Source: Anabaena sp. PCC 7108 | Lineage (GTDB): Bacteria; Cyanobacteriota; Cyanobacteriia; Cyanobacteriales; Nostocaceae | DNA length: 64,000 nt | Direction of reading: 5' to 3' | Assembly: GCF_000332135.1 (NCBI RefSeq) | Contig: NZ_KB235896.1 | Span: 1,623,403-1,687,402, forward strand | Part shown: piece after piece, positions 36,008 to 45,499 of the stretch | Layout of the letters: the number at the start of each line of letters is the position of its first letter | Numbering within the stretch: position 1 is the stretch's first letter | Notes under the pieces: model-generated | Databases searched by the model: none | The model's input: the letters and a program-made list of their open reading frames with translations, nothing else | Told to the model about the DNA's origin: nothing | Made by a program: the position numbers and the translations under genes

Positions 36008-39000
36008 ATGTTTACCCAAGTCAAGTCCACTATTAGACATATTGCACCTGACGATTTACGGGGACGTAAGTTAATCAAGGTTGTCTATGTCGTGCTAGAA
36101 TCCCAATACCAAAGTGCATTATCACAAGCGGTACGGGAAATTAACGCTAATCATCCCAGCGTAGCGATTGAAATCAGTGGATACTTGATTGAAGAACTAC
36201 GCAACTCTGAAAACTATGAGGAGTTGAAACGCGATATAGCCGATGCTCATATATTCATCGCTTCTCTAATTTTTATTGAAGACTTAGCACAAAAAGTAGT
36301 TGCCGCAGTTGAACCCCATCGTGATAACCTAGATGTGTCGGTTGTCTTTCCCTCCATGCCCGAAGTTATGCGCCTGAATAAAATGGGTAGCTTTTCTTTG
36401 GCGCAGTTAGGACAATCCAAGAGCGTCATCGCTAACTTCATGAAGAAGCGCAAAGAGAAATCTGGCGCTGGTTTCCAAGACGGAATGTTGAAGTTATTAC
36501 GGACTCTCCCCCAAGTGCTGAAATTCCTCCCCATGGAAAAAGCACAAGACGCGAGAAACTTCATGCTCAGTTTTCAGTATTGGCTAGGTGGTTCAGCGGA
36601 AAATCTAGAAAACTTTTTACTGATGCTGGCTGACAAATACGTATTGAAAGGCGCAGAAAAAGAAAGCTTTGCCGCTGCTAAGTATGAAGCACCAGTTGTT
36701 TATCCCGATATGGGAATTTGGCATCCTTTAGCGCCAAATATGTTTGAAGATGTGCGAGAATATTTAAATTGGTATTCTGTCCGCAGGGATATTTCCCGCA
36801 ATCTCAAAGATCCTCTTGCACCATGTGTAGGCTTGGTTTTACAAAGAACTCACCTAGTTACCGGCGATGATGCACATTATGTGGCAATTGTCCAGGAATT
36901 AGAATCATTAGGTGCAAAAGTTCTGCCTGTGTTTGCTGGTGGTTTGGATTTCTCTAAACCCATAGAAGCTTATTTCTATGAACCTACAACTAAATTACAA
37001 TTGGTAGATGCGGTAGTTTCTTTAACTGGTTTCGCTTTGGTGGGTGGACCAGCTAGACAAGACCATCCGAAAGCTATTGAGGCACTAAAACGGTTAAATC
37101 GTCCCTACATGGTGGCGTTGCCGTTGGTCTTCCAAACCACCGAAGAATGGCTAGATAGCGATTTGGGGTTACATCCCATTCAAGTGGCTTTACAGATTGC
37201 TATACCTGAACTTGACGGGGCAATTGAGCCGATTATCTTATCAGGTAAAGATGGGGCAACAGGGAAAGCGATCGCCCTCCAAGATCGAGTGGAAATAGTG
37301 GCACAAAGAGCATTAAAATGGGCAAACCTCCGCAGCAAACCCAAATTAATCAAAAAAGTCGCCATCACCGTTTTTAGCTTCCCTCCCGACAAAGGTAACG
37401 TGGGAACAGCCGCATATTTAGACGTATTCGGTTCAATCCATGAAGTCATGAAAGGACTGAGAAACAACGGTTACGACGTGCAGGACATTCCCGAAACTCC
37501 CCAAGAGTTGCTAGAACAAGTCATCCACGACGCACAAGCACAATACAACAGTCCCGAACTCAACGTTGCTTACAAAATGTCTGTGCCAGAATATGAAGCA
37601 CTGACACCCTACTCCCAACGCTTAGAAGAAAACTGGGGACCACCACCCGGAAACCTCAACAGCGACGGACAAAATCTGTTGATTTACGGGAAACAATTTG
37701 GTAATGTATTCATTGGAGTCCAGCCAACATTTGGTTATGAAGGCGACCCCATGCGGTTGTTATTCTCCCGTTCCGCAAGTCCGCACCACGGCTTTGCAGC
37801 TTACTACACCTATCTAGAACGGATTTGGGGCGCGGATGCTGTGTTACACTTTGGTACACATGGCTCTTTGGAATTCATGCCTGGTAAGCAGATGGGGATG
37901 TCCGGTGATTGTTACCCAGATCAACTAATTGGCTCAATTCCTAATCTGTATTATTACGCAGCCAATAACCCCAGTGAAGCCACAATTGCTAAACGTCGCA
38001 GTTACGCGGAAACAATTTCTTACCTAACACCACCTGCGGAAAATGCTGGTTTATACAAAGGTTTGAAGGAACTCAGCGAGTTAATTGCTTCTTACCAAAC
38101 GTTGAAAGATACAGGACGCGGTGTTTCTATTGTCAATTCCATCATGGATAAATGCCGCATTGTCAACTTAGACAAGGATATTGAGTTACCAGAAACCGAT
38201 TCTAAGGATATGTCCTCGGAAGAACGGGATAATATCGTTGGTAGCGTTTATCGTCGGTTGATGGAAATTGAATCGCGGTTGTTACCTTGTGGACTGCACG
38301 TAATTGGTAAACCTCCAACTGCCGAAGAAGCGATCGCAACTTTGGTCAACATTGCTAGTTTAGATCGGCAAGAGGAAGAACTGCAAGGTTTACCCGGAAT
38401 TATCGCTAATAGTCTGGGACGCAACATTGAAGATATCTACAAAAACAACGATGCGGGGATTTTGGAGGATGTCCAACTACTCCAAGATATCACCCTAGCT
38501 ACCCGTGCGGCTGTCACAGCTTTAGTCCAAGAACAAATTGACGCAGAAGGTAGAGTTTCCCTCGTTTCCAAGTTGAATTTCTTCAACATGGGTAAAAAAG
38601 AACCTTGGGTAGAATCTTTGCATCAATCAGGTTATCCCAAAGTTGACACCTCTGCATTGAAACCCCTGTTTGAATATTTGGAATTCTGCTTAAAACAAGT
38701 TTGTGCAGATAATGAACTCGGTGGACTTCTCCAAGGTTTAGCCGGTGAATACATCCTACCTGGCCCCGGTGGTGATCCAATCCGTAATCCTGACGTATTA
38801 CCCACGGGTAAAAATATTCACGCCCTTGACCCCCAATCTATCCCCACTTCCGCCGCCGTCCAATCTGCGAAAATCGTCGTTGATAGGTTGTTAGAACGGA
38901 ACAAGTCAGAAAATGAAGGTAACTGGCCAGAAACCATCGCCTGTGTCCTCTGGGGTACAGATAACATCAAAACCTACGGTGAATCCCTCGCCCAAATTAT

Positions 39001-39994
39001 GTGGATGATTGGTGTGCGTCCAGTTCCCGATGCTTTGGGACGGGTGAACAAGTTGGAATTGATACCTTTAGAAGAGTTGGGTCGTCCCAGAATTGACGTT
39101 GTAATTAACTGTTCTGGTGTATTCCGCGACTTGTTCATTAACCAAATGAATTTGCTTGACCAAGGTGTGAAAATGGCTGCTGAAGCTGATGAACCTTTGG
39201 AAATGAACTTTGTCCGCAAGCACGCTTTGAAACAAGCTGAGGACATGGGCATAAATCTGCGTCAAGCTGCAACTCGCGTTTTCTCTAATGCTTCTGGTTC
39301 TTATTCTTCTAATATTAACCTTGCAGTTGAGAATAGCACTTGGGATAGTGAAGCTGAGTTACAGGAAATGTATTTGAAGCGCAAATCTTTCTCTTTCAAT
39401 TCTGATAATCCTGGGGTTATGGATGAGTCACGGGAGATTTTTGAAACTACTTTGAAAACTGCTGATGCAACTTTCCAAAATCTGGATTCTTCGGAAATCA
39501 GTTTAACTGATGTTTCCCACTATTTTGACTCAGATCCGACTAAGTTAGTAGCAAGTCTGCGTGCGGATGGTAAGAAACCATCTTCTTACATTGCAGATAC
39601 AACTACAGCGAATGCACAGGTCAGAACTTTATCAGAAACTGTGCGTTTAGATGCGCGGACGAAGTTATTAAATCCCAAATGGTATGAGGGGATGTTGTCT
39701 CACGGTTACGAAGGTGTGCGGGAACTTTCTAAACGGTTGGTAAATACAACTGGTTGGAGTGCGACTGCTGGTGCTGTGGATAATTGGATTTATGAGGACA
39801 CGAATGAGACTTTCATCAAAGATGAGGAAATGCAAAAGCGTCTCATGAATCTCAATCCTCATTCTTTCCGCAAGATTGTTTCTACTTTGTTGGAAATGAA
39901 TGGACGCGGTTATTGGGAAACAAGTGAGGAGAATTTAGACAGGTTGAGGGAGTTGTATCAGGAGGTGGAAAATCGGATTGAGGGAATTGAGTAA
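36008..39994 (+). CDS. chlH: Magnesium chelatase subunit H
   Basis: The 1328-residue protein is a full-length ChlH, the porphyrin-binding subunit of magnesium chelatase. It opens with an N-terminal [18 protein letters not shown] domain and carries the CobN/BchH core, including [23 protein letters not shown] and the [24 protein letters not shown] region. With ChlD and ChlI it inserts Mg into protoporphyrin IX at the start of the chlorophyll branch. It is a single gene, ends in a strong terminator, and is enclosed by the two inverted Uma2 genes. Confidence 0.97.
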   Translation: MFTQVKSTIRHIAPDDLRGRKLIKVVYVVLESQYQSALSQAVREINANHPSVAIEISGYLIEELRNSENYEELKRDIADAHIFIASLIFIEDLAQKVVAAVEPHRDNLDVSVVFPSMPEVMRLNKMGSFSLAQLGQSKSVIANFMKKRKEKSGAGFQDGMLKLLRTLPQVLKFLPMEKAQDARNFMLSFQYWLGGSAENLENFLLMLADKYVLKGAEKESFAAAKYEAPVVYPDMGIWHPLAPNMFEDVREYLNWYSVRRDISRNLKDPLAPCVGLVLQRTHLVTGDDAHYVAIVQELESLGAKVLPVFAGGLDFSKPIEAYFYEPTTKLQLVDAVVSLTGFALVGGPARQDHPKAIEALKRLNRPYMVALPLVFQTTEEWLDSDLGLHPIQVALQIAIPELDGAIEPIILSGKDGATGKAIALQDRVEIVAQRALKWANLRSKPKLIKKVAITVFSFPPDKGNVGTAAYLDVFGSIHEVMKGLRNNGYDVQDIPETPQELLEQVIHDAQAQYNSPELNVAYKMSVPEYEALTPYSQRLEENWGPPPGNLNSDGQNLLIYGKQFGNVFIGVQPTFGYEGDPMRLLFSRSASPHHGFAAYYTYLERIWGADAVLHFGTHGSLEFMPGKQMGMSGDCYPDQLIGSIPNLYYYAANNPSEATIAKRRSYAETISYLTPPAENAGLYKGLKELSELIASYQTLKDTGRGVSIVNSIMDKCRIVNLDKDIELPETDSKDMSSEERDNIVGSVYRRLMEIESRLLPCGLHVIGKPPTAEEAIATLVNIASLDRQEEELQGLPGIIANSLGRNIEDIYKNNDAGILEDVQLLQDITLATRAAVTALVQEQIDAEGRVSLVSKLNFFNMGKKEPWVESLHQSGYPKVDTSALKPLFEYLEFCLKQVCADNELGGLLQGLAGEYILPGPGGDPIRNPDVLPTGKNIHALDPQSIPTSAAVQSAKIVVDRLLERNKSENEGNWPETIACVLWGTDNIKTYGESLAQIMWMIGVRPVPDALGRVNKLELIPLEELGRPRIDVVINCSGVFRDLFINQMNLLDQGVKMAAEADEPLEMNFVRKHALKQAEDMGINLRQAATRVFSNASGSYSSNINLAVENSTWDSEAELQEMYLKRKSFSFNSDNPGVMDESREIFETTLKTADATFQNLDSSEISLTDVSHYFDSDPTKLVASLRADGKKPSSYIADTTTANAQVRTLSETVRLDARTKLLNPKWYEGMLSHGYEGVRELSKRLVNTTGWSATAGAVDNWIYEDTNETFIKDEEMQKRLMNLNPHSFRKIVSTLLEMNGRGYWETSEENLDRLRELYQEVENRIEGIE

Positions 39995-40028
39995 ACATTC
40001 TCAGTCTAGATAACGCGTAGCAAGTTTA

Positions 40029-40059
40029 GGGACACGGATATCTGTGTTCCTATTTTTTA
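40029..40059 (+). terminator. Intrinsic terminator after chlH
   Basis: GGGACACGG at 40029-40037 pairs with TCTGTGTTCC ending at 40050, giving a 9 bp stem with an ATAT loop and two G-T pairs. It is followed at once by TATTTTTTA. It starts 34 bases after the chlH stop. Confidence 0.85.
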
Positions 40060-40129
40060 TGTATTTATGATGACAAATTAATCACCCAGAGTAACCAACT
40101 GTGTTGAGATTATTATTTCAGTTGATCTC

Positions 40130-40158
40130 TTGACATGACATCATATTGTGATATCATG
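40130..40158 (+). promoter_or_regulatory. Promoter and overlapping palindromic operator of the hicAB module
   Basis: TTGACA at 40130-40135 and TATCAT at 40152-40157 have a 16-base spacer. Within this lies an inverted repeat: CATGACATCA at 40134-40143 and TGATATCATG at 40149-40158, one mismatch, five-base centre. A repressor bound here would cover the whole promoter, as expected for a self-regulated toxin-antitoxin operon with a DNA-binding HicB. Confidence 0.6.
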
Positions 40159-40208
40159 GTAATTAGGTCGTAACCAAATACAAGTTAAAGAAAGGTGTTA
40201 ACAAAACA

Positions 40209-40376
40209 ATGGAACGTTCTGTAAAGCTAGGTTCAACGCTTTTAAACTTAATATGTGATGTCAGTAGCTTCATTGAAAGGTTGCAACTTTCTTTAGCTTT
40301 GCTGGCTTATGAACCAGTCGTAACATCACCGGGGAGTAATGAATGGATCTCAATAATAAACAACAAAAGATTTTAG
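40209..40376 (+). CDS. Possible small leader ORF before hicA
   Basis: A 55-codon ORF begins MERSVKLGST, has a hydrophobic middle (LQLSLALLAYEPVV), and overlaps the hicA start by 34 bases in another frame. AAAGGTG lies about a dozen bases before the ATG. It lies between the hicAB promoter and hicA, so it would be translated first. No family is recognised and it may be chance. Confidence 0.3.
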   Translation: MERSVKLGSTLLNLICDVSSFIERLQLSLALLAYEPVVTSPGSNEWISIINNKRF

Positions 40377-40603
40377 AATTAATTTTTACAACTCCTGTAC
40401 CAGCAAACATTATTTGGCAAGATATTGAAAGTCTATTTACAGCTTTAGGTGCTTATATTAGTCAAGGTAGCGGTTCACGAGTAGGAGTTAAATTAAATGA
40501 TGTTAGAGGTTATTTTCATAAACCACATCCTGAAAAAGAAACCGATAAAGGAGCGGTTAAATCAGTGAGAGAATTTTTGACAAATGCAGGAATTGAACCA
40601 TAA
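40343..40603 (+). CDS. hicA: HicA-type mRNA interferase toxin
   Basis: The 86-residue protein is a dsRBD-fold HicA. It has IIWQDIESLFTALGAYISQGSGSRV with the family's G-S-G-S/H stretch, then RGYFHKPHPEKE, where the HxPH-like residues are near the active site. HicA cleaves mRNA independently of ribosomes. The next gene is HicB, in the common toxin-first order. The ATG is preceded by GGGGAG. Confidence 0.88.
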   Translation: MDLNNKQQKILELIFTTPVPANIIWQDIESLFTALGAYISQGSGSRVGVKLNDVRGYFHKPHPEKETDKGAVKSVREFLTNAGIEP

Positions 40604-40700
40604 CTAGTTAGTTATTTTATAATTTATCCATATTGAAGATTTGGGGCAATCAAAAAAATTGCCTCAACCACAACAAAATCGAGTTAGGGTTATTAAAGTT

Positions 40701-41039
40701 ATGTTGACTTACAAAGGATATACAGCATCAATTGAAGTAGATGTAGAAGCAGGAATACTTTTTGGTCGTGTTCTAGATATTAATGATGTTGTTACTTTTA
40801 AAGCTAAAACTGTCCAAGAAGCACGTCAAGAATTTGAAACTTCTATTGATGGCTATCTAGCTTTTTGTAAAGAATTAGGAGAAGAACCTGATAAACCTTT
40901 TTCTGGAAAATTACCATTTCGTACAACTCCAGAACATCATCGAAAAATTTTTATTGCAGCTAAAAAAGCTGGAAAAAGTATCAATGCTTGGATGGATGAA
41001 ATGTTAATCAATGCTGCTGAAAAATCAGTCAAAGCATAG
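40701..41039 (+). CDS. hicB: HicB-type antitoxin
   Basis: From the ATG at 40701 the protein has 112 residues: a partial RNase H-like HicB domain (YKGYTASIEVDVEAGILFGRVLDIND) and a C-terminal ribbon-helix-helix segment (KLPFRTTPEHHRKIFIAAKKAGKSINAWMDEML). An in-frame start 60 bases upstream exists, but the inner ATG gives the usual family start. The RHH part would bind the palindrome overlapping the hicAB promoter. Confidence 0.88.
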   Translation: MLTYKGYTASIEVDVEAGILFGRVLDINDVVTFKAKTVQEARQEFETSIDGYLAFCKELGEEPDKPFSGKLPFRTTPEHHRKIFIAAKKAGKSINAWMDEMLINAAEKSVKA

Positions 41040-41047
41040 ATTATTAT

Positions 41048-41623
41048 ATGGATAATATAACTTTGTATCTACCTCCATCAATTAAAATAACTCATGATAA
41101 ATTCTTTGAAATGTGCCAAATCAAGGAATTAATTAAATTTGAACGTAATGCTGATGGTAGTCTGATATTAAAGCCTTTGTTGGGTGGCATATCTAGCAAT
41201 ATTAATGCTGGGTTAACTACTCAATTAGCAAATTGGAACGATGACAAATCACAAGGTGTAGTTTTTGGTTCTGATGTCGGTTTTGTTTTACCAAATGGTG
41301 CTATTCGTTCTCCTAGTGCTGCTTGGATAAAGTTACAAAGATGGAATAATTTAACTAATGAGGAAAAACAAAAGTTTCCTCCTATTTCTCCCGATTTTGT
41401 AATTGAGTTACTTTCTCCTAGTGATAGTTTGAAGACTACACAGGAAAAGATGAAGGAATATATAGATAATGGTGTGCGGTTAGGTATATTAATTAATCGT
41501 AAATCTCGTCAGGTGGAGATTTATAGATCAGGTAAGGAGGTTGAGGTTTTGGAATTTCCTGCTACGGTTTCGGGTGAAGATGTTTTAAATGGTTTTGTGT
41601 TAAATTTGGGGATGATTTGGTAA
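41048..41623 (+). CDS. Uma2 family (DUF820) protein, copy 2
   Basis: The 191-residue protein has the same layout as copy 1: DKFFEMCQIKELIKFERN, LLGGISSNINAGL, SPDFVIELLSPSD and LGILINRKSRQVEIYRSG. The last 80 residues differ from copy 1 at only a handful of sites and the DNA is nearly as close, while the first 110 are clearly diverged. It starts eight bases after hicB, so it may be cotranscribed with the module. The two copies face opposite ways around chlH. Confidence 0.8.
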   Translation: MDNITLYLPPSIKITHDKFFEMCQIKELIKFERNADGSLILKPLLGGISSNINAGLTTQLANWNDDKSQGVVFGSDVGFVLPNGAIRSPSAAWIKLQRWNNLTNEEKQKFPPISPDFVIELLSPSDSLKTTQEKMKEYIDNGVRLGILINRKSRQVEIYRSGKEVEVLEFPATVSGEDVLNGFVLNLGMIW

Positions 41624-41736
41624 ATGTATTGGGGTAGCAAATATATTTTAATTAGATTGTCAGTATCCATAATATGACGTATCGTAACGCGCTTACTTTG
41701 GAATATTAATGCTGGATTATTTAAATATAAAACCCT

Positions 41737-42390
41737 TTACTCATAACATAAATACTCAACTGTTAATATAAGTTCATCTATCCATTCAATTAATAAAGGC
41801 TGGCTTCTATTCAATGGTAATAAAAGCAAAATTTGTGATGGTTTTAATAGATTAGAAATACCGTATTGAGAAGCAATTTGCATAGCTGCATATTCAGTTT
41901 GTTGATTTCTATGAGCATAAAAATTTCTGAAAGTAGGCAAATTCTTAAAAACAGTTAGTCCTCCAGAAAAACCTGATTGAATTTGAGTAATATTTGAACA
42001 CCCAATCTGATTGCATATATCCATGATAACTGTTGGATCGTGCCAAGTAGGTTCAAGTCGGCGATGCCAAATTCCAGCATTATTAGGAGTAGCATGACGT
42101 TTTTTATTTGGTGGAATAACCAAACCAATTGCATCATTAAAGTTAGCTATTGTTGTACTAATTGTGATTCTTCTACCACTCACTGTTTTAGCTGATAATA
42201 CACAAGATAGATAAAAAGAACGAGAAAAATTACTCCACGTATTTAAGGTTTCTATAGTTATATAGGTTAAGAGAGTTTCAACCTCCCTGTTTGAAGAAAT
42301 AGATAGAATATTAGTTGATAACTGCTCTAGCCTAGTTAATCTTTTAATAGCTGCTTTCTGGAGTTTTATCAGGTTTTTATGTGGTCTCAT
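41737..42390 (-). CDS. HEPN-domain protein paired with DUF262
   Basis: Starting at 42390 the protein has 217 residues, mostly helical, with R155-NFYA-H160 matching the R-x4-6-H catalytic motif of HEPN ribonucleases (FRNFYAHRNQQT). It resembles the helical proteins found beside DUF262 genes in cyanobacteria. Its ATG overlaps the stop of the DUF262 gene as TAATG, which implies translational coupling. A toxin or effector role is inferred from the motif and the pairing. Confidence 0.65.
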   Translation of the reverse strand: MRPHKNLIKLQKAAIKRLTRLEQLSTNILSISSNREVETLLTYITIETLNTWSNFSRSFYLSCVLSAKTVSGRRITISTTIANFNDAIGLVIPPNKKRHATPNNAGIWHRRLEPTWHDPTVIMDICNQIGCSNITQIQSGFSGGLTVFKNLPTFRNFYAHRNQQTEYAAMQIASQYGISNLLKPSQILLLLPLNRSQPLLIEWIDELILTVEYLCYE

Positions 42391-43439
42391 TATACAATCT
42401 GTGGTTCTAGAGCCTGACAAAAATATTTAAACCTTATTTCTCTATGTCCTTTGGTGGTAGTTGCCGAAGCTGCTTTAACAAAATCAGAATATTTGCTTTT
42501 ATCTTCGATTGAGTTCTTATTTTCTAAAACCTCAGATAATTGACTCAGATTAAATAGTACAATATCATCTGTAAAGCCATGTTTTTTTTCAACACTTCTG
42601 ACTTCCATTAACTTAGGATTTGGGTACAAATGATGTATGACTGATAATAACAAGGCATAAAAATTGTAAGATTTTACAATTGCAGTTCTATGTATTTCTT
42701 TCCATTTCAATATCCAATAAAAGGCATTATCTATCTGTTGATTAATTTCTACCGAGTTTGGAAAATCATCTTCGTATTCTCTATATAATTTATCCAAGCC
42801 TGAATTAGAGAATCTTTCTATACCATAAAAAAGTGTAGAAATAATATCAGATAAGAATTCTGCATCATCCATTCGACTTAGTTCTTTTTCAGAAAAAACA
42901 CCAATACTCTTAAGTGTTTCTGCATATCTATTCGACAATTCTGTTATGAACCACTTAAAAGATCCTTGAGATATCGCATATCGTTTTTCTTGAGCATTTA
43001 AAGGAACAGTATAAGAATTCATGCGTTTAAAAGTCTGTCTGATCTCGTCGGGAGTAGCATTAACAAAACTATCTATACCTAATTGATAGTTTAGGAATTT
43101 GCTTTGATCTTCTTCTTCTAATTGTGAAAACTTACGACCTCTAAACTGGCTATTGCCGGATATTTTAAATTCATCATTATAAAATGATAATATAGTAGTG
43201 CTTCTTTGTTGTCCATCTACAATTTCTTTAGTTGTTTTTCTAGTTTTTAAATCCGTTACTTGGTATATATATAGTTTAGGAATAGGGAAACCTAAAATCA
43301 AAGTGTCAATAAAATAAGACTTAGCTGCTGGAGGCCAAATTTTTCCTGATCTTTGATAATTATGATTGACTATAATTTTTTTCTCTTTCATTTGTTGACA
43401 ATATTCTGATATTGTCATATTGGTTATAATAACTTGCAT
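42390..43439 (-). CDS. DUF262 (ParB/GmrS-like) protein
   Basis: The 349-residue protein has the DUF262 motifs NYQRSGKIW at 28-36 and IVDGQQRSTT at 73-82, where the DGQQR stretch is the nucleotide-handling site in the ParB/Srx fold. DUF262 is half of the type IV restriction enzyme GmrSD and of other anti-phage proteins. Here the usual C-terminal HNH (DUF1524) domain is absent, and a separate HEPN gene follows, overlapping as TAATG. GGAG nine bases upstream supports the start. Confidence 0.8.
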   Translation of the reverse strand: MQVIITNMTISEYCQQMKEKKIIVNHNYQRSGKIWPPAAKSYFIDTLILGFPIPKLYIYQVTDLKTRKTTKEIVDGQQRSTTILSFYNDEFKISGNSQFRGRKFSQLEEEDQSKFLNYQLGIDSFVNATPDEIRQTFKRMNSYTVPLNAQEKRYAISQGSFKWFITELSNRYAETLKSIGVFSEKELSRMDDAEFLSDIISTLFYGIERFSNSGLDKLYREYEDDFPNSVEINQQIDNAFYWILKWKEIHRTAIVKSYNFYALLLSVIHHLYPNPKLMEVRSVEKKHGFTDDIVLFNLSQLSEVLENKNSIEDKSKYSDFVKAASATTTKGHREIRFKYFCQALEPQIV

Positions 43440-43539
43440 TAATATTGACTCCTTAAAATATCAATAGTCTATATTATAAGATATTCTTAGCCTATTTTAA
43501 AAATAAGAAAGTATATTTTAGTGAAAATAACTGCTGTGT

Positions 43540-43692
43540 GGATCGCTGTTTGGGGGATGTGGGGAGTGCGATCGCGTTTGAGGATGTTGGGTATGCGATA
43601 GCGTAAGCGCTGACTTGTCAGTTCGCTGTTTTGGAGATGTTTGGAGTGCGATCGCTGTTTGAGAATGTGGGGAGGTGCGATCACTGTTAGAA
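43540..43692. repeat. HIP1-rich repeat block with CTGACTTGTCAG palindrome
   Basis: GCGATCGC octamers alternate with GTTTGGGGGATGTGGGGAG-type linkers, the reverse complement of the linkers at 33-34 kb. The piece AGCGCTGACTTGTCAGTTCG is embedded near 43607 and recurs near 45398 and 58008. Confidence 0.75.
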
Positions 43693-43726
43693 GATATAGT
43701 AGGAGATGCTGGTGCAATTAATGATG

Positions 43727-44139
43727 TTATTCAGGCATAATAACAGGAATAACCTGATTTTTATATTGACGATAAATCCTAAAATCACTATCTAAAGTGA
43801 AAATACTACTTCCTCTAATTAATTCACTCATTCTTACTAAACAAGCATCAGCTAAAGACATGGAAATTGATATTGTTTCATTAATTGCTTAATTACTGTT
43901 ACTTCTTCACTTAAATTAAAAGGTATTTTAATTACTTCTGCTTCCAATAAAGATAAAATAGCACTTTCTCCTCCATGAACATTTTGTAATAAAAAACAAG
44001 ATTCCGCAATAACCGATTCACAAGTAAATAAAGGAGGGCGTGAATTTTTCCATTTTTCTACTGTCCATTCATGAAAATTATCACTTTTATCAATAAAAGC
44101 AACTAAAGGAGAAGTATCTATAATAATTTCTGATTTCAT
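43727..44139 (-). pseudogene. PIN-domain toxin broken by a one-base frameshift
   Basis: The first 95 codons from 44139 read MKSEIIIDTSPLVAF and end early at 43852 after MKQYQFPCL. The missing end is in the next frame, 43861 to 43727, beginning MSLADACLVRMSE and including the PIN motif FTLDSDFRIYR. Joining QYQFP to MSLADAC restores a normal PIN protein, so a single base appears to be missing near 43861. It follows an antitoxin-like gene with a TAATG overlap. The frameshift could be real decay or a sequencing error. Confidence 0.75.
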
Positions 44140-44387
44140 TATTTACCAAATCCTTGAAGATATCTTTTATTAGTAGATAAATCACCAATACCACTTTCTA
44201 CAGATCCAGCCCATTCTTTAGCTAAATCATAAGCTGAAACTTCTTGATTGTCTTGTGATTTTGGTTTTTTACTGTGCATAAATTCCACAAAATCTAAGAT
44301 AGTTTGTTGCTGTTCAATAGTTAGATTTCTAAATTTCTCTAACAGTGTATTTTCTTGAATTATAGGTTTATTAATTGCTTGAGACAT
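44139..44387 (-). CDS. Antitoxin-like partner of the broken PIN toxin
   Basis: From the ATG at 44387 this 82-residue protein reads MSQAINKPI, with a helical segment LLEKFRNLTIEQQQTILDFVEFMHSKKP typical of DUF2281-like antitoxins, and a GS-rich C-terminal tail. Its stop overlaps the PIN ATG as TAATG. It is probably still intact, unlike the toxin. A longer start at 44411 is less likely. Confidence 0.65.
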   Translation of the reverse strand: MSQAINKPIIQENTLLEKFRNLTIEQQQTILDFVEFMHSKKPKSQDNQEVSAYDLAKEWAGSVESGIGDLSTNKRYLQGFGK

Positions 44388-44459
44388 AGTTTTTCTACAA
44401 CAATTAAACAATTTTCATTAACATTATATCAATTTTTTAAACCTTCTACAACTTATTTG

Positions 44460-44724
44460 TGCGATCGCTGTTTTGGGATGTTGGGAGTGCGATCAGTTGT
44501 TGGGGGATGTATGGGGTGCGATCGCTTGTTGAGAATGTGGGGGATGAGCGATCGTTGTTTTTGGGGTGTGGAGATGCGATCGCTGTTTGGGGATGTGGGA
44601 ATGCGATCGCTGTTTGGGGTTTGGAGGGTGTGCGATCGCTGTTTGGGGATGTGGGGATGCGATCGCTTTTGGGGATGTTGGGAGTGCGATCGCTTTTTGG
44701 GGGTGTGGAGGTGCGATCGCTGTT
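44460..44724. repeat. HIP1-rich repeat block, the longest in the window
   Basis: About nine GCGATCGC or near-GCGATCGC octamers recur with TGTTTGGGGATGTGGGGAT-type linkers. The period is about 27-33 bases. All three frames on both strands read as repeat peptides such as MRSLFGDVG, which are artefacts. It separates the broken PIN module from the BrnTA module. Confidence 0.8.
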
Positions 44725-44923
44725 ACTGAATACTTTCAATTAATTTAATATTATTTCTCAACCATTCATTAACTAAAATTTGCGCATCAATATTTTTCTC
44801 TTGAGCGATTTTTTTGAAAAAATTATCAACATCTGGTTCAAGGTAAATAGGATAATGAAAAGTTGCATCAGGATGATAAAATTTACCTTGTTCAGCTTGT
44901 GAAAAATCATATTCTGCTTTCAT
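44723..44923 (-). CDS. BrnA-type antitoxin
   Basis: The 66-residue protein has a short N-terminal region (MKAEYDFSQAEQGKFYHP) and a ribbon-helix-helix end (FHYPIYLEPDVDNFFKKIAQEKNIDAQILVNEWLRNNIKL). This matches BrnA, which binds BrnT and its promoter. It overlaps the upstream BrnT gene by four bases. Its last codons abut the HIP1 block. Confidence 0.8.
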   Translation of the reverse strand: MKAEYDFSQAEQGKFYHPDATFHYPIYLEPDVDNFFKKIAQEKNIDAQILVNEWLRNNIKLIESIQ

Positions 44924-45219
44924 AGCTTTCTTCCTTGATAATACTGCTGTTCATTAAAAGTTGCTTTCCGTGCTGAAATAATACGAATCAAACACGAGTC
45001 TTCATCTGTTTGTTCAAAAGTATGAATAACAACCCTTAAAATACCCGTTTCATCTAAACCTATAGTAATCCATCTGTCTTCATAATCACTATGTTCTTCA
45101 TCATATAAACTTAACTGATATTGATCACGAAAAACAGTTGATGCTAAACGAAAATTGATTTGATGTTTACGAATATTCTGTTTTTCTTTTGCTGGATTCC
45201 AATCAAAATTATAACGCAA
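44920..45219 (-). CDS. BrnT-type ribonuclease toxin
   Basis: The 99-residue protein has the BrnT pattern: FDWNPAKEKQNIRKHQINF near 5-23, EDRWITIGLDE near 45, and a final IRIISARKATFNEQQYY near 77-93. BrnT has a RelE-like fold and cleaves RNA. It precedes BrnA on the minus strand with a four-base overlap, the usual toxin-first order. Confidence 0.88.
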   Translation of the reverse strand: MRYNFDWNPAKEKQNIRKHQINFRLASTVFRDQYQLSLYDEEHSDYEDRWITIGLDETGILRVVIHTFEQTDEDSCLIRIISARKATFNEQQYYQGRKL

Positions 45220-45299
45220 ATTTATAAATTACAAGAAATTAAATAAGTTGATATCATAATTATAACCATAATTTTATACTTTAACAGTGTTATCGGTAG

Positions 45300-45495
45300 T
45301 TTACCGTAGGTATCACTGTTTGGGGATGTTGGGGGTGCGATAGCGAAGCGCTCCATAGGAATCGCTTTTAGGATGTGTGGGAGTGCGATAGCGCAAGGGC
45401 TGACTTGTCAGTTCGCTGTTTGGGGATGTGGAGAGGTGCAATAGCGTATCCCTGACGGGACTCGAAGAGGTAGTGATCCGTAGGAATCGCTGTTA
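45300..45495. repeat. HIP1-like and palindromic repeat block
   Basis: Linkers such as TGTTTGGGGATGTTGGGGGT separate degenerate GCGATAGCG octamers. Embedded pieces are GGGCTGACTTGTCAGTTCGC near 45397 and TATCCCTGACGGGACTCGAA near 45450, the latter the reverse of the piece at about 32530. It lies between BrnT and the next VapC. Confidence 0.75.
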
Positions 45496-45499
45496 TAAA

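Noticed and set aside
44459-44743. ORFs of 94-97 codons reading MRSLFGDVG-type repeats on both strands
   Set aside because: They are translations of the HIP1 repeat block, open on both strands and in several frames, with no family look.
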